The notes: generated from the letters alone by a model not told the origin. A DNA stretch of 46,581 nt from Fontibacter flavus (GCF_042432905.1 NZ_JBHLWI010000035.1:1-46581), one strand, 5' to 3'. Numbered from the stretch's first letter, positions 1 through 8,914 are shown. A program made the numbers and translations.

Positions 1-785
1 GGGGAAGGGCACAAAGCAGCTGGCGCTGGGGTGTTGATTCCTCAAAGCAATTGTTTATCAAAGAGCCCTGAAGGGGCGGGATGTAACAGCCCAGGGTGTC
101 GGGAGGAACGACCAAAACCCTGGGTTGATTGAGGGTTGCCCGTTTCCAGAGCCTGCCTTTGCCGGTCAGGCAGGCCGGCGACGTTGTCTAAAACGGAGAA
201 TGGTCTGAATACGCCGGCGATATGGAACCGCGGATAGGATAGAAAAGATAACCACAAATTTCACGCCTGTCTGCTGCCAGGCAGGAATTACACAAATTAA
301 GTAGATTTTAAACTGGTTAAGGATTTTGGTATTTTTTTGTCATCATAGCAGCAAGGGTAAGAAAATTAGGCGCGGAGCTTGCGAATTTTCGCGAATTCTT
401 GTGCTACTTGAGAATAAGGGAGTCCAGCTTCTGGAGAGGGCTGGCCGTAAAGAAAATACTCAGTGGGTCCCCGAATCCCGATAATATCGGGACGGGGTAG
501 GCCAGAGCCAGGTTGTAGGGAGGGAAAAAAAAACTTAGCTTGGTCCAAGTCTCCCTCTTGGGAGATAAATCTGAAGACTTGAACCAGAAGGGCTTCTGGA
601 GAAGCAGGACAACTGGTTTCAATATAGGGGTCCAAGTCTCCCTCTTGGGAGATAGATCCGAAGATTTGAACCTGAAGGATTTGCAATTTCGTGATGCGAT
701 AAAGCGGATTTAGAATCCGCAAAGTTGAAAGTATATGAAAGAAGGAATTCAACTACCGTACAAATAGAGAACAAGATCCTGATAC
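1..785. repeat. Gene-free repeat debris left of the polysaccharide locus
   Basis: No convincing gene. From about 205 to 470 the DNA matches the long dispersed repeat seen again at 25.6, 29.2, 29.45 and 29.7 kb (shared blocks: tacgccggcg, ggaaccgcggataggata, cctgtctgctgccaggcagg, aattaggcgc, gcgaattcttgtgct). From about 425 to 660 there are two copies of a module containing ccagcttctggag and gtccaagtctccctcttggg, also found at 26.1 and 30.0 kb. A small hairpin with tcccga/tcggga arms sits at 476-492. The short open frames here on the minus strand are made of repeat sequence and I do not call them genes. Confidence 0.7.
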
Positions 786-1214
786 ATGACCACAAGGCTT
801 AAAGACTGTTTTCTGATTCCTTTCTTTCACCAAAATTCTGAAAAGGGGGATTTTGTATCCGCCCACAGCTTTCAGGAAATTCCATTCGAAGTGCAGCGGG
901 TGTACTATCTCTATGATGTGAAGGCAGATAGGAAAAGTGGGCAACATGCTAATATCCAAAACCAACAGGTGATGGTAGCGGTCAAGGGGAGTTTTAAGGT
1001 CAGGTTGCATGATGGACAAGAAACCCAGACCTTCAACTTGGATCAGGCGAATGAGGGACTCTTGGTGCGGGAAGGAATCTGGAGGGAGGTTTTCGATTTT
1101 TCCAAAGATGCCATTTGCTTGGTCCTATGTTCAGAGAAGTTTGAGGAGGGGGATTATTTGAAGGATTGGGAGGTATTTATGGACTGGAAATTGAAAAACA
1201 TATATCCAGCGTGA
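786..1214 (+). CDS. FdtA/QdtA-like dTDP-sugar 3,4-ketoisomerase (WxcM-like cupin)
   Basis: A 142-aa single-domain cupin with the layout of the FdtA/QdtA/WxcM C-terminal family: RVYYLYDV (residues 38-45), the metal/substrate loop around SGQHANIQNQQ, VAVKGSF (65-70), then GIWREVFDFSKDAICLVLCSE and DYLKDWEVF near the end. Family members isomerise dTDP-4-keto-6-deoxyglucose to the 3-keto sugar, feeding 3-amino- or 3-acylamino-deoxyhexoses. The usual HAH(K) motif reads HAN here: H54 is kept and the second His is Asn56. A HAN subgroup may exist, so activity is uncertain. It is the first gene of the locus and overlaps the next by 4 bp (GTGA). No rmlAB genes lie in the window, so the substrate must be made elsewhere. 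Confidence 0.85.
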   Translation: MTTRLKDCFLIPFFHQNSEKGDFVSAHSFQEIPFEVQRVYYLYDVKADRKSGQHANIQNQQVMVAVKGSFKVRLHDGQETQTFNLDQANEGLLVREGIWREVFDFSKDAICLVLCSEKFEEGDYLKDWEVFMDWKLKNIYPA

Positions 1215-2041
1215 TCCAAAACAGGTTTCTCCAAAATCTTTTGTATAAAAATGCTTTCAGCAGGGCAATTTTTACCCTTTATGGTCTTGTATGGAAAGAA
1301 ATCAGGGTCTGCTTTCGTCAATTTTATACATTCCGGTTTCCAATCTCCAGTTTGTTCAGGACCTTGGGTATTTTTATTTCCAGTCTCAATAGACTGATGC
1401 TGGGAAGGAGCCTTAAATATTCTTTTGCATTCACAGGAGAGGATAGAATTATTGAATCCTTACTCAAGACTAAGATTACATATAACGGGTTTTATGTAGA
1501 TGTAGGGGCCAATCATCCCAAATTTCTCTCGAATACATACAGCTTGTATAGAAAAGGGTGGAGGGGAATATGCATTGATGCCAATAAGGAATTAATAAAA
1601 AAATATGCATTCTTTAGGCCTAAAGACCATGCCGTCCACGCCTTGGTTTCAGATATTCCTGCGGCCAGAACATTTTATCAGGTTCAGAATGATGTTTTAT
1701 CTACCACAGATTCCCGTTTTTTAAACGATTTTGAAAAAGAAGGATTAGAAATTAAGGAAGTGAAGATGCAAAGTGCCACCCTAACAGATATTTTGGATAG
1801 GTACGAAACACCCAATGACTTTGATTTATTGACTGTGGATGCAGAGGAACATGATTTGGAAATTTTGAAAGGATTGGATTGGAAGCGGTACCGCCCCAAA
1901 TTGGTGGTAGTGGAAGATGAGACTTTTGATTTTCAGAATGGAGCAACAAATCCTTTGGTATTTTTTATGCGTCAAAACGGTTACAGTTTGAATGGATTTG
2001 TGTTGAAGAACTTGTACTTTTTGAATGGAGATTCATGTTAG
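1211..2041 (+). CDS. FkbM family methyltransferase
   Basis: The motif FYVDVGANHPKF, then SNTYSLYRKGWRGICIDAN, is the SAM-binding start of FkbM-type methyltransferases, which O-methylate sugars or other small molecules. Later blocks (LTVDAEEHDLEILKGLDW and PKLVVVEDE) match the C-terminal half of the Rossmann fold. An upstream ATG at 1166 lies deep inside the previous gene; the GTG at 1211 overlaps its stop in a GTGA junction and gives about 276 aa, so I prefer it. The first 75 residues before the fold are basic and partly hydrophobic, possibly membrane-associating. The likely role is methylation of a glycan residue or chain end. Confidence 0.82.
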   Translation: MIQNRFLQNLLYKNAFSRAIFTLYGLVWKEIRVCFRQFYTFRFPISSLFRTLGIFISSLNRLMLGRSLKYSFAFTGEDRIIESLLKTKITYNGFYVDVGANHPKFLSNTYSLYRKGWRGICIDANKELIKKYAFFRPKDHAVHALVSDIPAARTFYQVQNDVLSTTDSRFLNDFEKEGLEIKEVKMQSATLTDILDRYETPNDFDLLTVDAEEHDLEILKGLDWKRYRPKLVVVEDETFDFQNGATNPLVFFMRQNGYSLNGFVLKNLYFLNGDSC

Positions 2042-3033
2042 CACTATCAGAATTTATTTTGTCAAAGGACTTGCAATACTCCATAAAACCGTATCAGTCT
2101 GATTTAAAAAAGGATTGGGATATGGTACTGGATAACAGTATCAATGGCACCTTTCTTCACCGCAGAGAATTTATAGAATACCACGGGGATAGGTTTGAGG
2201 ATGCTTCTCTCGTGATTTATCATGAAGATATTCCTGTGGCTATTTTTCCTGCTGAGAAAGAGGGAAATTCTATATTTTCCCACAGGGGCTTGACTTATGC
2301 TGGATGGATTTTGATTGATGGCTTGAGTTTAAAGGATATACAGGAAGTTATTGAAAACACGCAAGCATTCTATCAACATCTGGGAATAGAGCGCTTGGAA
2401 GTCAGAATGGTGCCGGATTTTTTCGCAAAGGAATCGCAAAAAGATTTAAAGATAGCGCTTCAAAACGCCGGAGGGGAATCCGTTTTTACTGCTGTCCATC
2501 ATTGTACCTCTCTTCCTTTTGGGGTAAAAGATAGGGGGAAAAAATGGGGAAGAAAAAAAGCAATAGCAAATGGGCTTGAAATAAGAGCATCTTCAGATCT
2601 GAAATCATTTTGGGAAGAGATATTAGTACCGAATCTTGAAAAACGTCATGGGGTAAAGCCAACCCATTCCCTTCAAGAGATTAAGTATTTGAAATCGATT
2701 TTTCCTGATCAAATCCTTTTTTATGCTGTTTTTTCTAGTGAAAAGATGCTTGGGGGCGCTGTAGTATTTTCAACTGATACAACGGCCCATTTACAGTATA
2801 CGGCTGCTTTACCTTTAGGGAAAAAACAAAGATGTTTGGATTATCTGGTGAGTCATTTGATAGAAGAAGAATTTTCTGATAAGTCATTTTTCAATATGGG
2901 TGTTTCCCATGTTCCTGAAACAGGAAAGATCAATCAGGGATTGGTAAATTGGAAAGAAAGTTTCGGGGGGAATCCTGTAGCCGCAAATACCTTTCAGGTT
3001 ATCATAGATAGGAATAATGTCAATGACCTTTAA
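2035..3033 (+). CDS. FemAB/GNAT-like acyltransferase
   Basis: The 332-aa protein resembles the FemAB-type GNAT proteins common in Bacteroidota glycan clusters. An N-terminal half contains GTFLHRREFIEYH and SHRGLTYAGW; a C-terminal half contains GGAVVFSTDTTAHLQYTA and FFNMGVS, resembling a second acetyltransferase-like lobe. Known relatives transfer amino acids or acyl groups to amino sugars or peptidoglycan stems. After an FdtA-like enzyme, a natural guess is N-acylation of an amino-sugar residue; this is inference. It overlaps the preceding stop by 7 bp and the following start by 17 bp, indicating translational coupling. Confidence 0.7.
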   Translation: MLALSEFILSKDLQYSIKPYQSDLKKDWDMVLDNSINGTFLHRREFIEYHGDRFEDASLVIYHEDIPVAIFPAEKEGNSIFSHRGLTYAGWILIDGLSLKDIQEVIENTQAFYQHLGIERLEVRMVPDFFAKESQKDLKIALQNAGGESVFTAVHHCTSLPFGVKDRGKKWGRKKAIANGLEIRASSDLKSFWEEILVPNLEKRHGVKPTHSLQEIKYLKSIFPDQILFYAVFSSEKMLGGAVVFSTDTTAHLQYTAALPLGKKQRCLDYLVSHLIEEEFSDKSFFNMGVSHVPETGKINQGLVNWKESFGGNPVAANTFQVIIDRNNVNDL

Positions 3034-4186
3034 GCATAGGCTTTTTTTAAGTATTCTTTTTGTGATTGTCAATGCCATCCTATTTTGGAAACTTGGGGTG
3101 TCGGTGGATGCGGATACAGAAAGGTTTCTGAGCTATGCAGAGGAAATCAAAGAAAGCGGTATTTTCTTTAAGCCCCATGATTTCTGGTATATTGCTTATC
3201 CCTTGTTTATCATTTTGATGACAAGTGTTCATGATTCCTTGGGTATGGTGGTGATCGGTCAGGTGGCTTTGTCTTATGTGGCTTTGATGAGTTTATATGG
3301 CAGTGGGAGGCGCTTATATGGAAATCCACAGGCCGGTTTGGTGTCAGGCCTGTTGTTTTTAGGATTCTTGATGATCTCCTTTTGGAATTTCTGGATTTAC
3401 TGTGAGTCTTTGTTGATCAGTTTGAATTGCCTGTCGATTTTCTATTTGATCAAGTGGGTGAAAGGGGAAGGGAATCTTGGGAATTATATAGTAGGGACTT
3501 TGGTCATTATTGCAGCTTTCTTTACCAAGCCTACGGGGATAGCCTTACTAGCTGGAATTGGTTTGATGATCTTCTATTGGTATTGGAAGGAGTTTAGTGA
3601 CAAGGCATTAAAATATGGTTTGCTGACAGTCTTTTTTATTGGATTTGTTTTATTGTTAAACCACATGCTTTCCACTTTTACCTTTGTGAGGGACTATCAA
3701 ATAGGGGAGTTGATTTACAATGCGCATACCTTACCCAATCAACCCTACACAAAGTATTTAATGATATCCCTGCCCGAGGCACTTTATATACCACCCTCAG
3801 ATTGGCAGCCATTGGTACAATTTATAGCCATTATTTTAGGCAATCCTTTGTATTCTTTGAAGTTGTTTGGTGCGAAGCTTTTTTACTATGTCTTTTATGT
3901 CAGGCCCTATTATTCCATTCTTCATAACCTTTTGGCTTTGGTGGTATTGATTCCTGTTTATGTTGGTTTTATTAAGGCTTTCATAAAAGATCAAATCCCT
4001 GGTTCGATCAAATTGTTAGTCTTGGGTTTTACAGGAGTCAGTGTTTTGAGTTCCACGCTTTTGACGGTAGATTGGAACAGTAGGTTTTTGGTAGCGGTTT
4101 TGCCAATTATTTTCTTGATTTCATCTGAAAGGTTAGGATTAAACCTTATAAAGTTTAAAAAATTAGTGTTGAACTTTTCCAAATAA
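3017..4186 (+). CDS. GT-C type membrane glycosyltransferase (PMT/ArnT-like)
   Basis: The 389-aa polytopic membrane protein has roughly nine to ten hydrophobic segments. The acidic pair D31-A-D33 lies just after the first membrane segment, followed by a loop and PLFIILMTSVHDSLG. This matches GT-C glycosyltransferases (GT39/GT83-like), which use polyprenyl-phosphate sugars on the outer face of the inner membrane and need an acidic residue in the first periplasmic loop. TKPTGIALLAG in the middle resembles the conserved 'KP/RP' block of these enzymes. It may decorate the lipid-linked glycan. The acceptor and donor cannot be read from sequence. A second in-frame ATG lies two codons downstream. Confidence 0.7.
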   Translation: MSMTFKHRLFLSILFVIVNAILFWKLGVSVDADTERFLSYAEEIKESGIFFKPHDFWYIAYPLFIILMTSVHDSLGMVVIGQVALSYVALMSLYGSGRRLYGNPQAGLVSGLLFLGFLMISFWNFWIYCESLLISLNCLSIFYLIKWVKGEGNLGNYIVGTLVIIAAFFTKPTGIALLAGIGLMIFYWYWKEFSDKALKYGLLTVFFIGFVLLLNHMLSTFTFVRDYQIGELIYNAHTLPNQPYTKYLMISLPEALYIPPSDWQPLVQFIAIILGNPLYSLKLFGAKLFYYVFYVRPYYSILHNLLALVVLIPVYVGFIKAFIKDQIPGSIKLLVLGFTGVSVLSSTLLTVDWNSRFLVAVLPIIFLISSERLGLNLIKFKKLVLNFSK

Positions 4187-4195
4187 AATAAGGAA

Positions 4196-5635
4196 ATGCT
4201 CTTTAACTCCTTTGAATTTCTTATATTTTTTCCGGTAGTATTCCTGCTGTATTGGTGTGTGTTTCAGAAGCATTTGAAAGCACAGAATGCCTTTATTCTG
4301 GTAGCCAGTTATGTGTTTTATGGCTGGTGGGATTGGCGGTTTTTAGGATTGATTGCATTTAGTTCTTTGGTGGATTATTGGATAGGGTTAAAGCTTGGAC
4401 AGGAAGAAGATGATTTCAAAAGGAAAGTCTATTTGGGCATAAGCCTGGGGGTCAATTTAGGACTTTTGGGATTCTTTAAGTATTTCAATTTCTTTATTGA
4501 TTCCACGATTCAGGCTATCAATGCTTTAGGTTTTCAGGCCAATGAGTATTCCTTACAATTGATTCTTCCAGTGGGTATCAGTTTTTATACCTTTCAGACG
4601 ATGAGTTATACCATCGATATTTACAGGAAACAAATGGTACCTACCAAAGATCCTGTGGCTTTCTTTGCCTATGTGAGCTTTTTCCCACAACTGGTAGCTG
4701 GACCGATTGAAAGGGCATCCAATTTATTGCCACAGTTTTTCAAACAGCGGGTATTTGATTATACCAAAGCCATGGATGGTATGCGTCAGATACTTTGGGG
4801 CTTTTTTATGAAACTGGTAATTGCGGATAATTGTGCGGTTTTTGTGGATCAGGCCTTTAAAAATCCGGAAAGCCAACCGGGCATCAATCTTTTGATAGGA
4901 GCCATTTTTTTCAGTTTTCAGATTTATGGGGATTTTGGAGGCTATTCGAATATTGCGATTGGAACAGGAAAACTGCTGGGCTTTGATTTGATGCGGAACT
5001 TTGCCTATCCATATTTCTCAAGGGATATTGCGGAGTTTTGGAGGAGGTGGCATATTTCCTTGTCCACTTGGTTTAGGGATTATGTGTATATCCCTTTAGG
5101 GGGATCCAAAGTTAGTAGGGGATTGGCGATCCGGAATATCTTTATCATCTTCCTGGTGTCAGGTTTTTGGCATGGGGCCAATTGGACATTTATCGTTTGG
5201 GGAGGCTTGAATGCTATCTATTTTCTGCCACTTTATTTGAGTAATAAAAACAGGATCAATACCGATTTGGTGGCTGAAAATTCCATGCTGCCAAGTATAA
5301 AAGAGTTTTCCCAAATCCTGACAACTTTCTTATTGACGACACTGACCTGGGTGTTTTTTAGGTCTCCAGATGTAGGTTTTGCATTGGTTTACTTGAAAGG
5401 TTTACCAATTGATTTATTTCAATTTCCCAAAATGAATGAAAGAGTTTTTTTAGTGCTTTTCTTAATTATATTGTTTGTTCTGTTGGAATGGAAAGGCAGG
5501 AAATATGAGTTTGCTATTCAAAAGATTGCCTTTTCAAAACATAGGTTATTAAGGTATGGCCTTTATTACTCTATAACTATGATGATATTTTTATTTGCTA
5601 GAAGAGGTCAAGAATTTATCTATTTCCAATTCTGA
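4196..5635 (+). CDS. MBOAT family O-acyltransferase (AlgI-like)
   Basis: A 479-aa multi-pass membrane protein with clear membrane-bound O-acyltransferase motifs: FYTFQTMSYTIDIYR, FFPQLVAGPIER, FWRRWHISLSTWFRDYVYIP (His286) and GFWHGANWTFIVWG, whose His326 is the expected catalytic histidine. AlgI-like proteins move an acyl group, usually acetyl, across the inner membrane and pass it to a periplasmic partner that O-acetylates the polysaccharide. Length and motif order are normal. The next gene begins at the stop codon and encodes an SGNH-type protein, the expected partner, so the pair very likely O-acetylates the glycan. Confidence 0.92.
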   Translation: MLFNSFEFLIFFPVVFLLYWCVFQKHLKAQNAFILVASYVFYGWWDWRFLGLIAFSSLVDYWIGLKLGQEEDDFKRKVYLGISLGVNLGLLGFFKYFNFFIDSTIQAINALGFQANEYSLQLILPVGISFYTFQTMSYTIDIYRKQMVPTKDPVAFFAYVSFFPQLVAGPIERASNLLPQFFKQRVFDYTKAMDGMRQILWGFFMKLVIADNCAVFVDQAFKNPESQPGINLLIGAIFFSFQIYGDFGGYSNIAIGTGKLLGFDLMRNFAYPYFSRDIAEFWRRWHISLSTWFRDYVYIPLGGSKVSRGLAIRNIFIIFLVSGFWHGANWTFIVWGGLNAIYFLPLYLSNKNRINTDLVAENSMLPSIKEFSQILTTFLLTTLTWVFFRSPDVGFALVYLKGLPIDLFQFPKMNERVFLVLFLIILFVLLEWKGRKYEFAIQKIAFSKHRLLRYGLYYSITMMIFLFARRGQEFIYFQF

Positions 5636-6564
5636 TGATTAAAAAGTTTTTATTTAAAGTTCTTATTTTTTTTGGTTTTATATCAGTATCTATAACTGTT
5701 GTTTTTCTCTTAGAAAACGGAACTGCAGACCCTTTTTATCAAAGATTAATTACAGGACAGAAGAAATCCTTAATAATTGGAACATCTAAGGCGGCTCAGG
5801 GAATTGTGCCTTCTGTCCTAAATCAAAAACTGGGACTGGAAAAAGAAGATGAGATATTCAATTTTTCTTTCACAATTGTCCATTCTCCTTTTGGAAAAGT
5901 ATATAATGAACGAATTTTTCAAAAATTAAAGCCTAATTCCAAAGATGGGATTTTTATTATAACAGTAGATCCTTGGAGTCTTTCTGCAGATTGCAAGGAT
6001 ATAGAAAATGAAAGTAACTATATTGAAAATAGACTGTTTTTAGGTAAAATCTCAAAGGTTAATTCAATATATATTCATTGGGAGTATATTCTTTCCCATT
6101 ATATAAATTCATATTATGAAATTATCCTAAGATATTTCATGAATAACTCGATGAAAGTCCATCCTGATGGATGGTTGGAAGTTAATTTAAAACAAGGTGA
6201 TATAGGATATGAAAATAGAGTTAAAAGTAGAGAGAAAGAATATATTGAAAGAGTCAAAAATCAATGCTTTTCAAAGGAGAGGTTTAAAAGTTTTGAAAAT
6301 TTAATTGTTACACTTAAGGAACGTGGAAATGTATATTTAGTTAGGTTACCAGTGGATCCAAAATTAATAGGTTTTGATAAACAAGTATTACCAGATTTTG
6401 ACACTAAAATATCTTCTATTGTAAAAAAGTATGGAATCCAATACTTGGATTACAGTGATAAAACAGATTTATTTAGTTACACGGATGGCGAACATATCCA
6501 AAAAAAATCAGCAAAGATTATTTCAGGGGAAATAGCCAATTTAATTCTAGATAATTCTTATTAA
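5635..6564 (+). CDS. SGNH-like periplasmic acyltransferase, partner of the MBOAT
   Basis: The 309-aa protein starts with a signal-anchor (residues 5-26, strongly hydrophobic). SLIIGTSKAAQG (45-56) sits where SGNH enzymes carry the nucleophile serine (Ser51 in GTS), and YTDGEHIQ near the C-terminus gives the Asp284-x-x-His287 pair of the catalytic triad. DltD and AlgJ/AlgX-type partners of MBOAT proteins have this layout and act on the periplasmic face. It is directly coupled to the MBOAT gene (ATGATG/TGATG junction). The remainder is divergent, so I assign it by triad, topology and context. AT content rises sharply here compared with the genes before it. Confidence 0.72.
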   Translation: MIKKFLFKVLIFFGFISVSITVVFLLENGTADPFYQRLITGQKKSLIIGTSKAAQGIVPSVLNQKLGLEKEDEIFNFSFTIVHSPFGKVYNERIFQKLKPNSKDGIFIITVDPWSLSADCKDIENESNYIENRLFLGKISKVNSIYIHWEYILSHYINSYYEIILRYFMNNSMKVHPDGWLEVNLKQGDIGYENRVKSREKEYIERVKNQCFSKERFKSFENLIVTLKERGNVYLVRLPVDPKLIGFDKQVLPDFDTKISSIVKKYGIQYLDYSDKTDLFSYTDGEHIQKKSAKIISGEIANLILDNSY

Positions 6565-6576
6565 GAGAATTCCTTT

Positions 6577-7461
6577 ATGGATATATCAGTAGTTATTCCA
6601 GTTTTCAATAGAGAAAAAGAAATTATAAAATGCCTGGAATCTATTCTTCAACAATCGATGCCAGTTTCTGAAATTCTTGTTATTGATGATGGGTCAACGG
6701 ACAGGACGCTTCATGCCATAAATTCTTTTCAGGACAACCGAATTAAGCTTTTTCATTCTGGAGCAAATAGAGGACCTTCTTATGCAAGAAATATAGGTAT
6801 AAATAGCGCTAATTCAGATTGGATAGCATTTTTAGATTCCGATGATGAATGGGGAAAAGATAGAGTCAGGAACCTTAATCAGTTTTTAAAAGAAAATGAA
6901 GTAGACTGTGTTTATAGTGGGGCAAATATTAATGACGGATCAAATTTTAGATATCGGAATTCTCGTGACTTACTTGAAAAAGAATCAATTTTTGATTTTG
7001 TCATTGCGCAAGATGCTTTTATCCCGACGCCATCTTTAGTTTTAAGAAGTTGGATTGCAAAGGCTGTTAAGTTTGATGAGAAATTGGATAGGCATGAAGA
7101 TTTTGATTTCATAGTAAGAGCTAATGCCTATTCAAAATGGAAATATTTTGAATCTGATGATGTTATAATAAATTGGATGAATAGAGGGAATAAAAGAGTT
7201 GATTTTACAGGTTGTGTGAATTTCTATTTAAAAAATAAGAAATTAAGTACAGACAAGGCTGCAAGAATTGGATATTTAAAATCCATTTCTGAAATGTCAG
7301 TAAAAAACAATCCACAATTAAGTGTGCTTGAATTGTTTGAAAATGAGCTTATTTCGGAGTGTGTTAAGCTTAATAAAAGAGAGTTTTTACTTTTTAGATT
7401 TCCGCATATTTTTCATGCAATATGGAGATTGAAAAATAGAATTAAATTAATTAGAGAGTAA
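6577..7461 (+). CDS. GT2 family glycosyltransferase
   Basis: The N-terminal GT-A fold is clear: ISVVIPVFNREKEI, EILVIDDGSTDRT and IAFLDSDDEW, which supply the nucleotide-binding and DxD-type metal-binding residues. The acceptor-binding region is IPTPSLVLRSWIAKAV followed by KLDRHEDFDFIVRA, an ED-type catalytic motif. At 294 aa it lacks membrane segments, so it should work on the cytoplasmic side building the repeat unit. It sits between the O-acylation pair and the exporter genes, 12 bp after one and directly abutting the other. Confidence 0.88.
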   Translation: MDISVVIPVFNREKEIIKCLESILQQSMPVSEILVIDDGSTDRTLHAINSFQDNRIKLFHSGANRGPSYARNIGINSANSDWIAFLDSDDEWGKDRVRNLNQFLKENEVDCVYSGANINDGSNFRYRNSRDLLEKESIFDFVIAQDAFIPTPSLVLRSWIAKAVKFDEKLDRHEDFDFIVRANAYSKWKYFESDDVIINWMNRGNKRVDFTGCVNFYLKNKKLSTDKAARIGYLKSISEMSVKNNPQLSVLELFENELISECVKLNKREFLLFRFPHIFHAIWRLKNRIKLIRE

Positions 7462-8289
7462 GTGTTGAACAAAGAAAATTTGACAATCATTGAACCCTCC
7501 AAAGGCTGGAAAGTCGTTGACTTTGATGAACTCTGGAGGTACAAAGACTTACTTTACTTCCTAACAGTAAGAGGAATTAAAGCGAGATATGCCCAATCCA
7601 TCTTGGGAGTAGGCTGGGCCATCATTCAGCCTTTATTCACGACACTAGTTTTTACGGTTGTATTCGGTGGATTAGCCAAAGTTGATTCGGATGGCATGCC
7701 TTATATTTTGTTTTCTTACCTAGCCCTATGGCCATGGAATTATTTCTCAGGCACTTTATCAGAATCAGCCAATAGCCTCGTCGCCAATGCAGGGTTGATT
7801 ACCAAAGTATATTTCCCCAGATTAATCTTACCTCTAGCGGCTATTTTCTCTAAGCTCTTAGACTTCATCATCTCCTTTGTCGTGCTGCTGATCCTACTGA
7901 GCTATTTCAAAGTAGTACCTGGCTTGGGTATCATCTTTCTACCCTTGCTGCTGATCCAACTCTTGATGACCTCCTTGGGCATAGGTATGATCCTTTCTGC
8001 CATGGCAGTGCAGTATAGAGATGTCAAATACGCACTTACCTTTATCATTCAACTACTCCTGTATGGAGCACCAGTAGTCTACAGCACCACCGCAGTACCA
8101 GCACAATATCAGTTCCTCTACTCCCTTAACCCCATGGTCGGAGTGATCGAAGGCATACGAGCCATGTTCCTCAACCGCCCCATGCCCTGGGACTGGATCT
8201 GGCCTGGATCAATAGTAGCCATAATCTTCTTTGTTTTCGGTTTGTTTTATTTTCGAAAAATGGAAAAAGTGTTTGCTGACGTTGCATAA
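7462..8289 (+). CDS. wzm: Polysaccharide ABC transporter permease
   Basis: A 275-aa ABC-2 type permease with about six membrane helices. LTVRGIKARYAQSILGVGWAIIQPL near the N-terminus is the hallmark of the KpsM/Wzm/TagG family, and the C-terminus has SLNPMVGVIEGIRAMFLNRP. It forms the channel that exports an undecaprenyl-linked O-polysaccharide or capsule together with Wzt. The start is GTG, one base after the previous stop. Third positions are rich in C and G compared with the flanking glycosyltransferase genes, suggesting a separate history for the exporter block. Confidence 0.93.
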   Translation: MLNKENLTIIEPSKGWKVVDFDELWRYKDLLYFLTVRGIKARYAQSILGVGWAIIQPLFTTLVFTVVFGGLAKVDSDGMPYILFSYLALWPWNYFSGTLSESANSLVANAGLITKVYFPRLILPLAAIFSKLLDFIISFVVLLILLSYFKVVPGLGIIFLPLLLIQLLMTSLGIGMILSAMAVQYRDVKYALTFIIQLLLYGAPVVYSTTAVPAQYQFLYSLNPMVGVIEGIRAMFLNRPMPWDWIWPGSIVAIIFFVFGLFYFRKMEKVFADVA

Positions 8290-8462
8290 CCCCCCTTCAT
8301 GGAGGCAGGGGGGTGCTGATGTCGCTTAACCCCTCCTGGCCTCCCCTAAAGGGGAGGAGTAAATTTACCTCCCCCAACCCCTTCCCGAAATAATCGGGAC
8401 TGGCTCTAAAGGAGGGGAGATGCCCTAATAAAATTAGTGTCTCTTAATTTTGTCAAGCATTA
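8290..8462. repeat. GC-rich palindromic repeats left of the DUF559 gene
   Basis: Immediately after the wzm stop come several G/C-run palindromes: cccccttcatggaggcaggggg, ctcccctaaaggggag, and a pair cctcccccaacc/aggaggggag enclosing a small tcccga/tcggga hairpin (8383-8399). The strings gttgcataacccc and gtcgcttaacccc are a short direct repeat. These sequences are unlike both flanking exporter genes, and their counterpart appears on the other side of the DUF559 gene, so they look like the edge of an inserted unit. Confidence 0.7.
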
Positions 8463-8855
8463 ATGTCAAGCAAATTCAATCATAACGCTTCACCTGAAAT
8501 ATTCCGAAGAGCGAAGGAGTTAAGAGAGCGTATGACAATCGCGGAGCAGGTATTATGGGAAAGATTGAGAGCGGGAAGATTAAATAGCTTAAATTTTAGA
8601 AGACAGCATCCAATATCAAAATATATTGTTGACTTCTATTGCCATCAATATAAATTAGTCATTGAACTTGATGGAGATGTTCACGAAGAAAAAGATCAGA
8701 AAAAAAGAGATTTAGGCAGAGAAGAAGAACTCAAAAATCTAGGTCTCCACATCATCCGATTTTCTAATGAATCAGTTTTACACGAAACAAATGAAGTCCT
8801 TTTCAAAATTCTTGATAAGATTTCAGAACTAAAAAAACTAACTACTAACCTTTAA
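8463..8855 (+). CDS. DUF559 / Vsr-like PD-(D/E)XK endonuclease-domain protein
   Basis: The 130-aa protein matches DUF559 throughout: SPEIFRRAKELRERMTIAEQ, LWERLRAGRL, FRRQHPISKYIVDFYC, then LVIELDGDVHEEKDQKKRD and LGLHIIRFSNESVL. The family is related to very-short-patch-repair endonucleases, with the FY-x(5-7)-VIELDG strand bearing the likely metal-binding acidic residues. The cellular role is not established. It has nothing obvious to do with glycan export yet lies between wzm and wzt, flanked by palindromic repeats, which fits a small mobile passenger. Codon use is AT-rich, unlike wzm before it. Confidence 0.88.
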   Translation: MSSKFNHNASPEIFRRAKELRERMTIAEQVLWERLRAGRLNSLNFRRQHPISKYIVDFYCHQYKLVIELDGDVHEEKDQKKRDLGREEELKNLGLHIIRFSNESVLHETNEVLFKILDKISELKKLTTNL

Positions 8856-8879
8856 ATGAATTATAAACCATTATACACT

Positions 8880-8914
8880 GGGGGTAAGTCCCCCTTCAGG
8901 GGGATTTAGGGGGT
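8880..8914. repeat. G/C-run palindrome right of the DUF559 gene
   Basis: The sequence gggggtaagtcccccttcag followed by ggggatttaggggg runs right up to the wzt start codon. It contains cccccttcaggggg and mirrors the repeats left of the DUF559 gene. It could define the right edge of the inserted unit and may form hairpins in the wzm-wzt transcript. Confidence 0.65.

Noticed and set aside
42..752. Minus-strand open frames in the left repeat region
   Set aside because: They run through the dispersed repeat and resemble frames at 29.3 and 29.5 kb only because the DNA is the same.
1166..1210. Upstream ATG start for the FkbM methyltransferase
   Set aside because: It lies 48 bp inside the cupin gene, and the added residues are only that gene read in another frame; the GTG at 1211 makes a normal 4-bp overlap.
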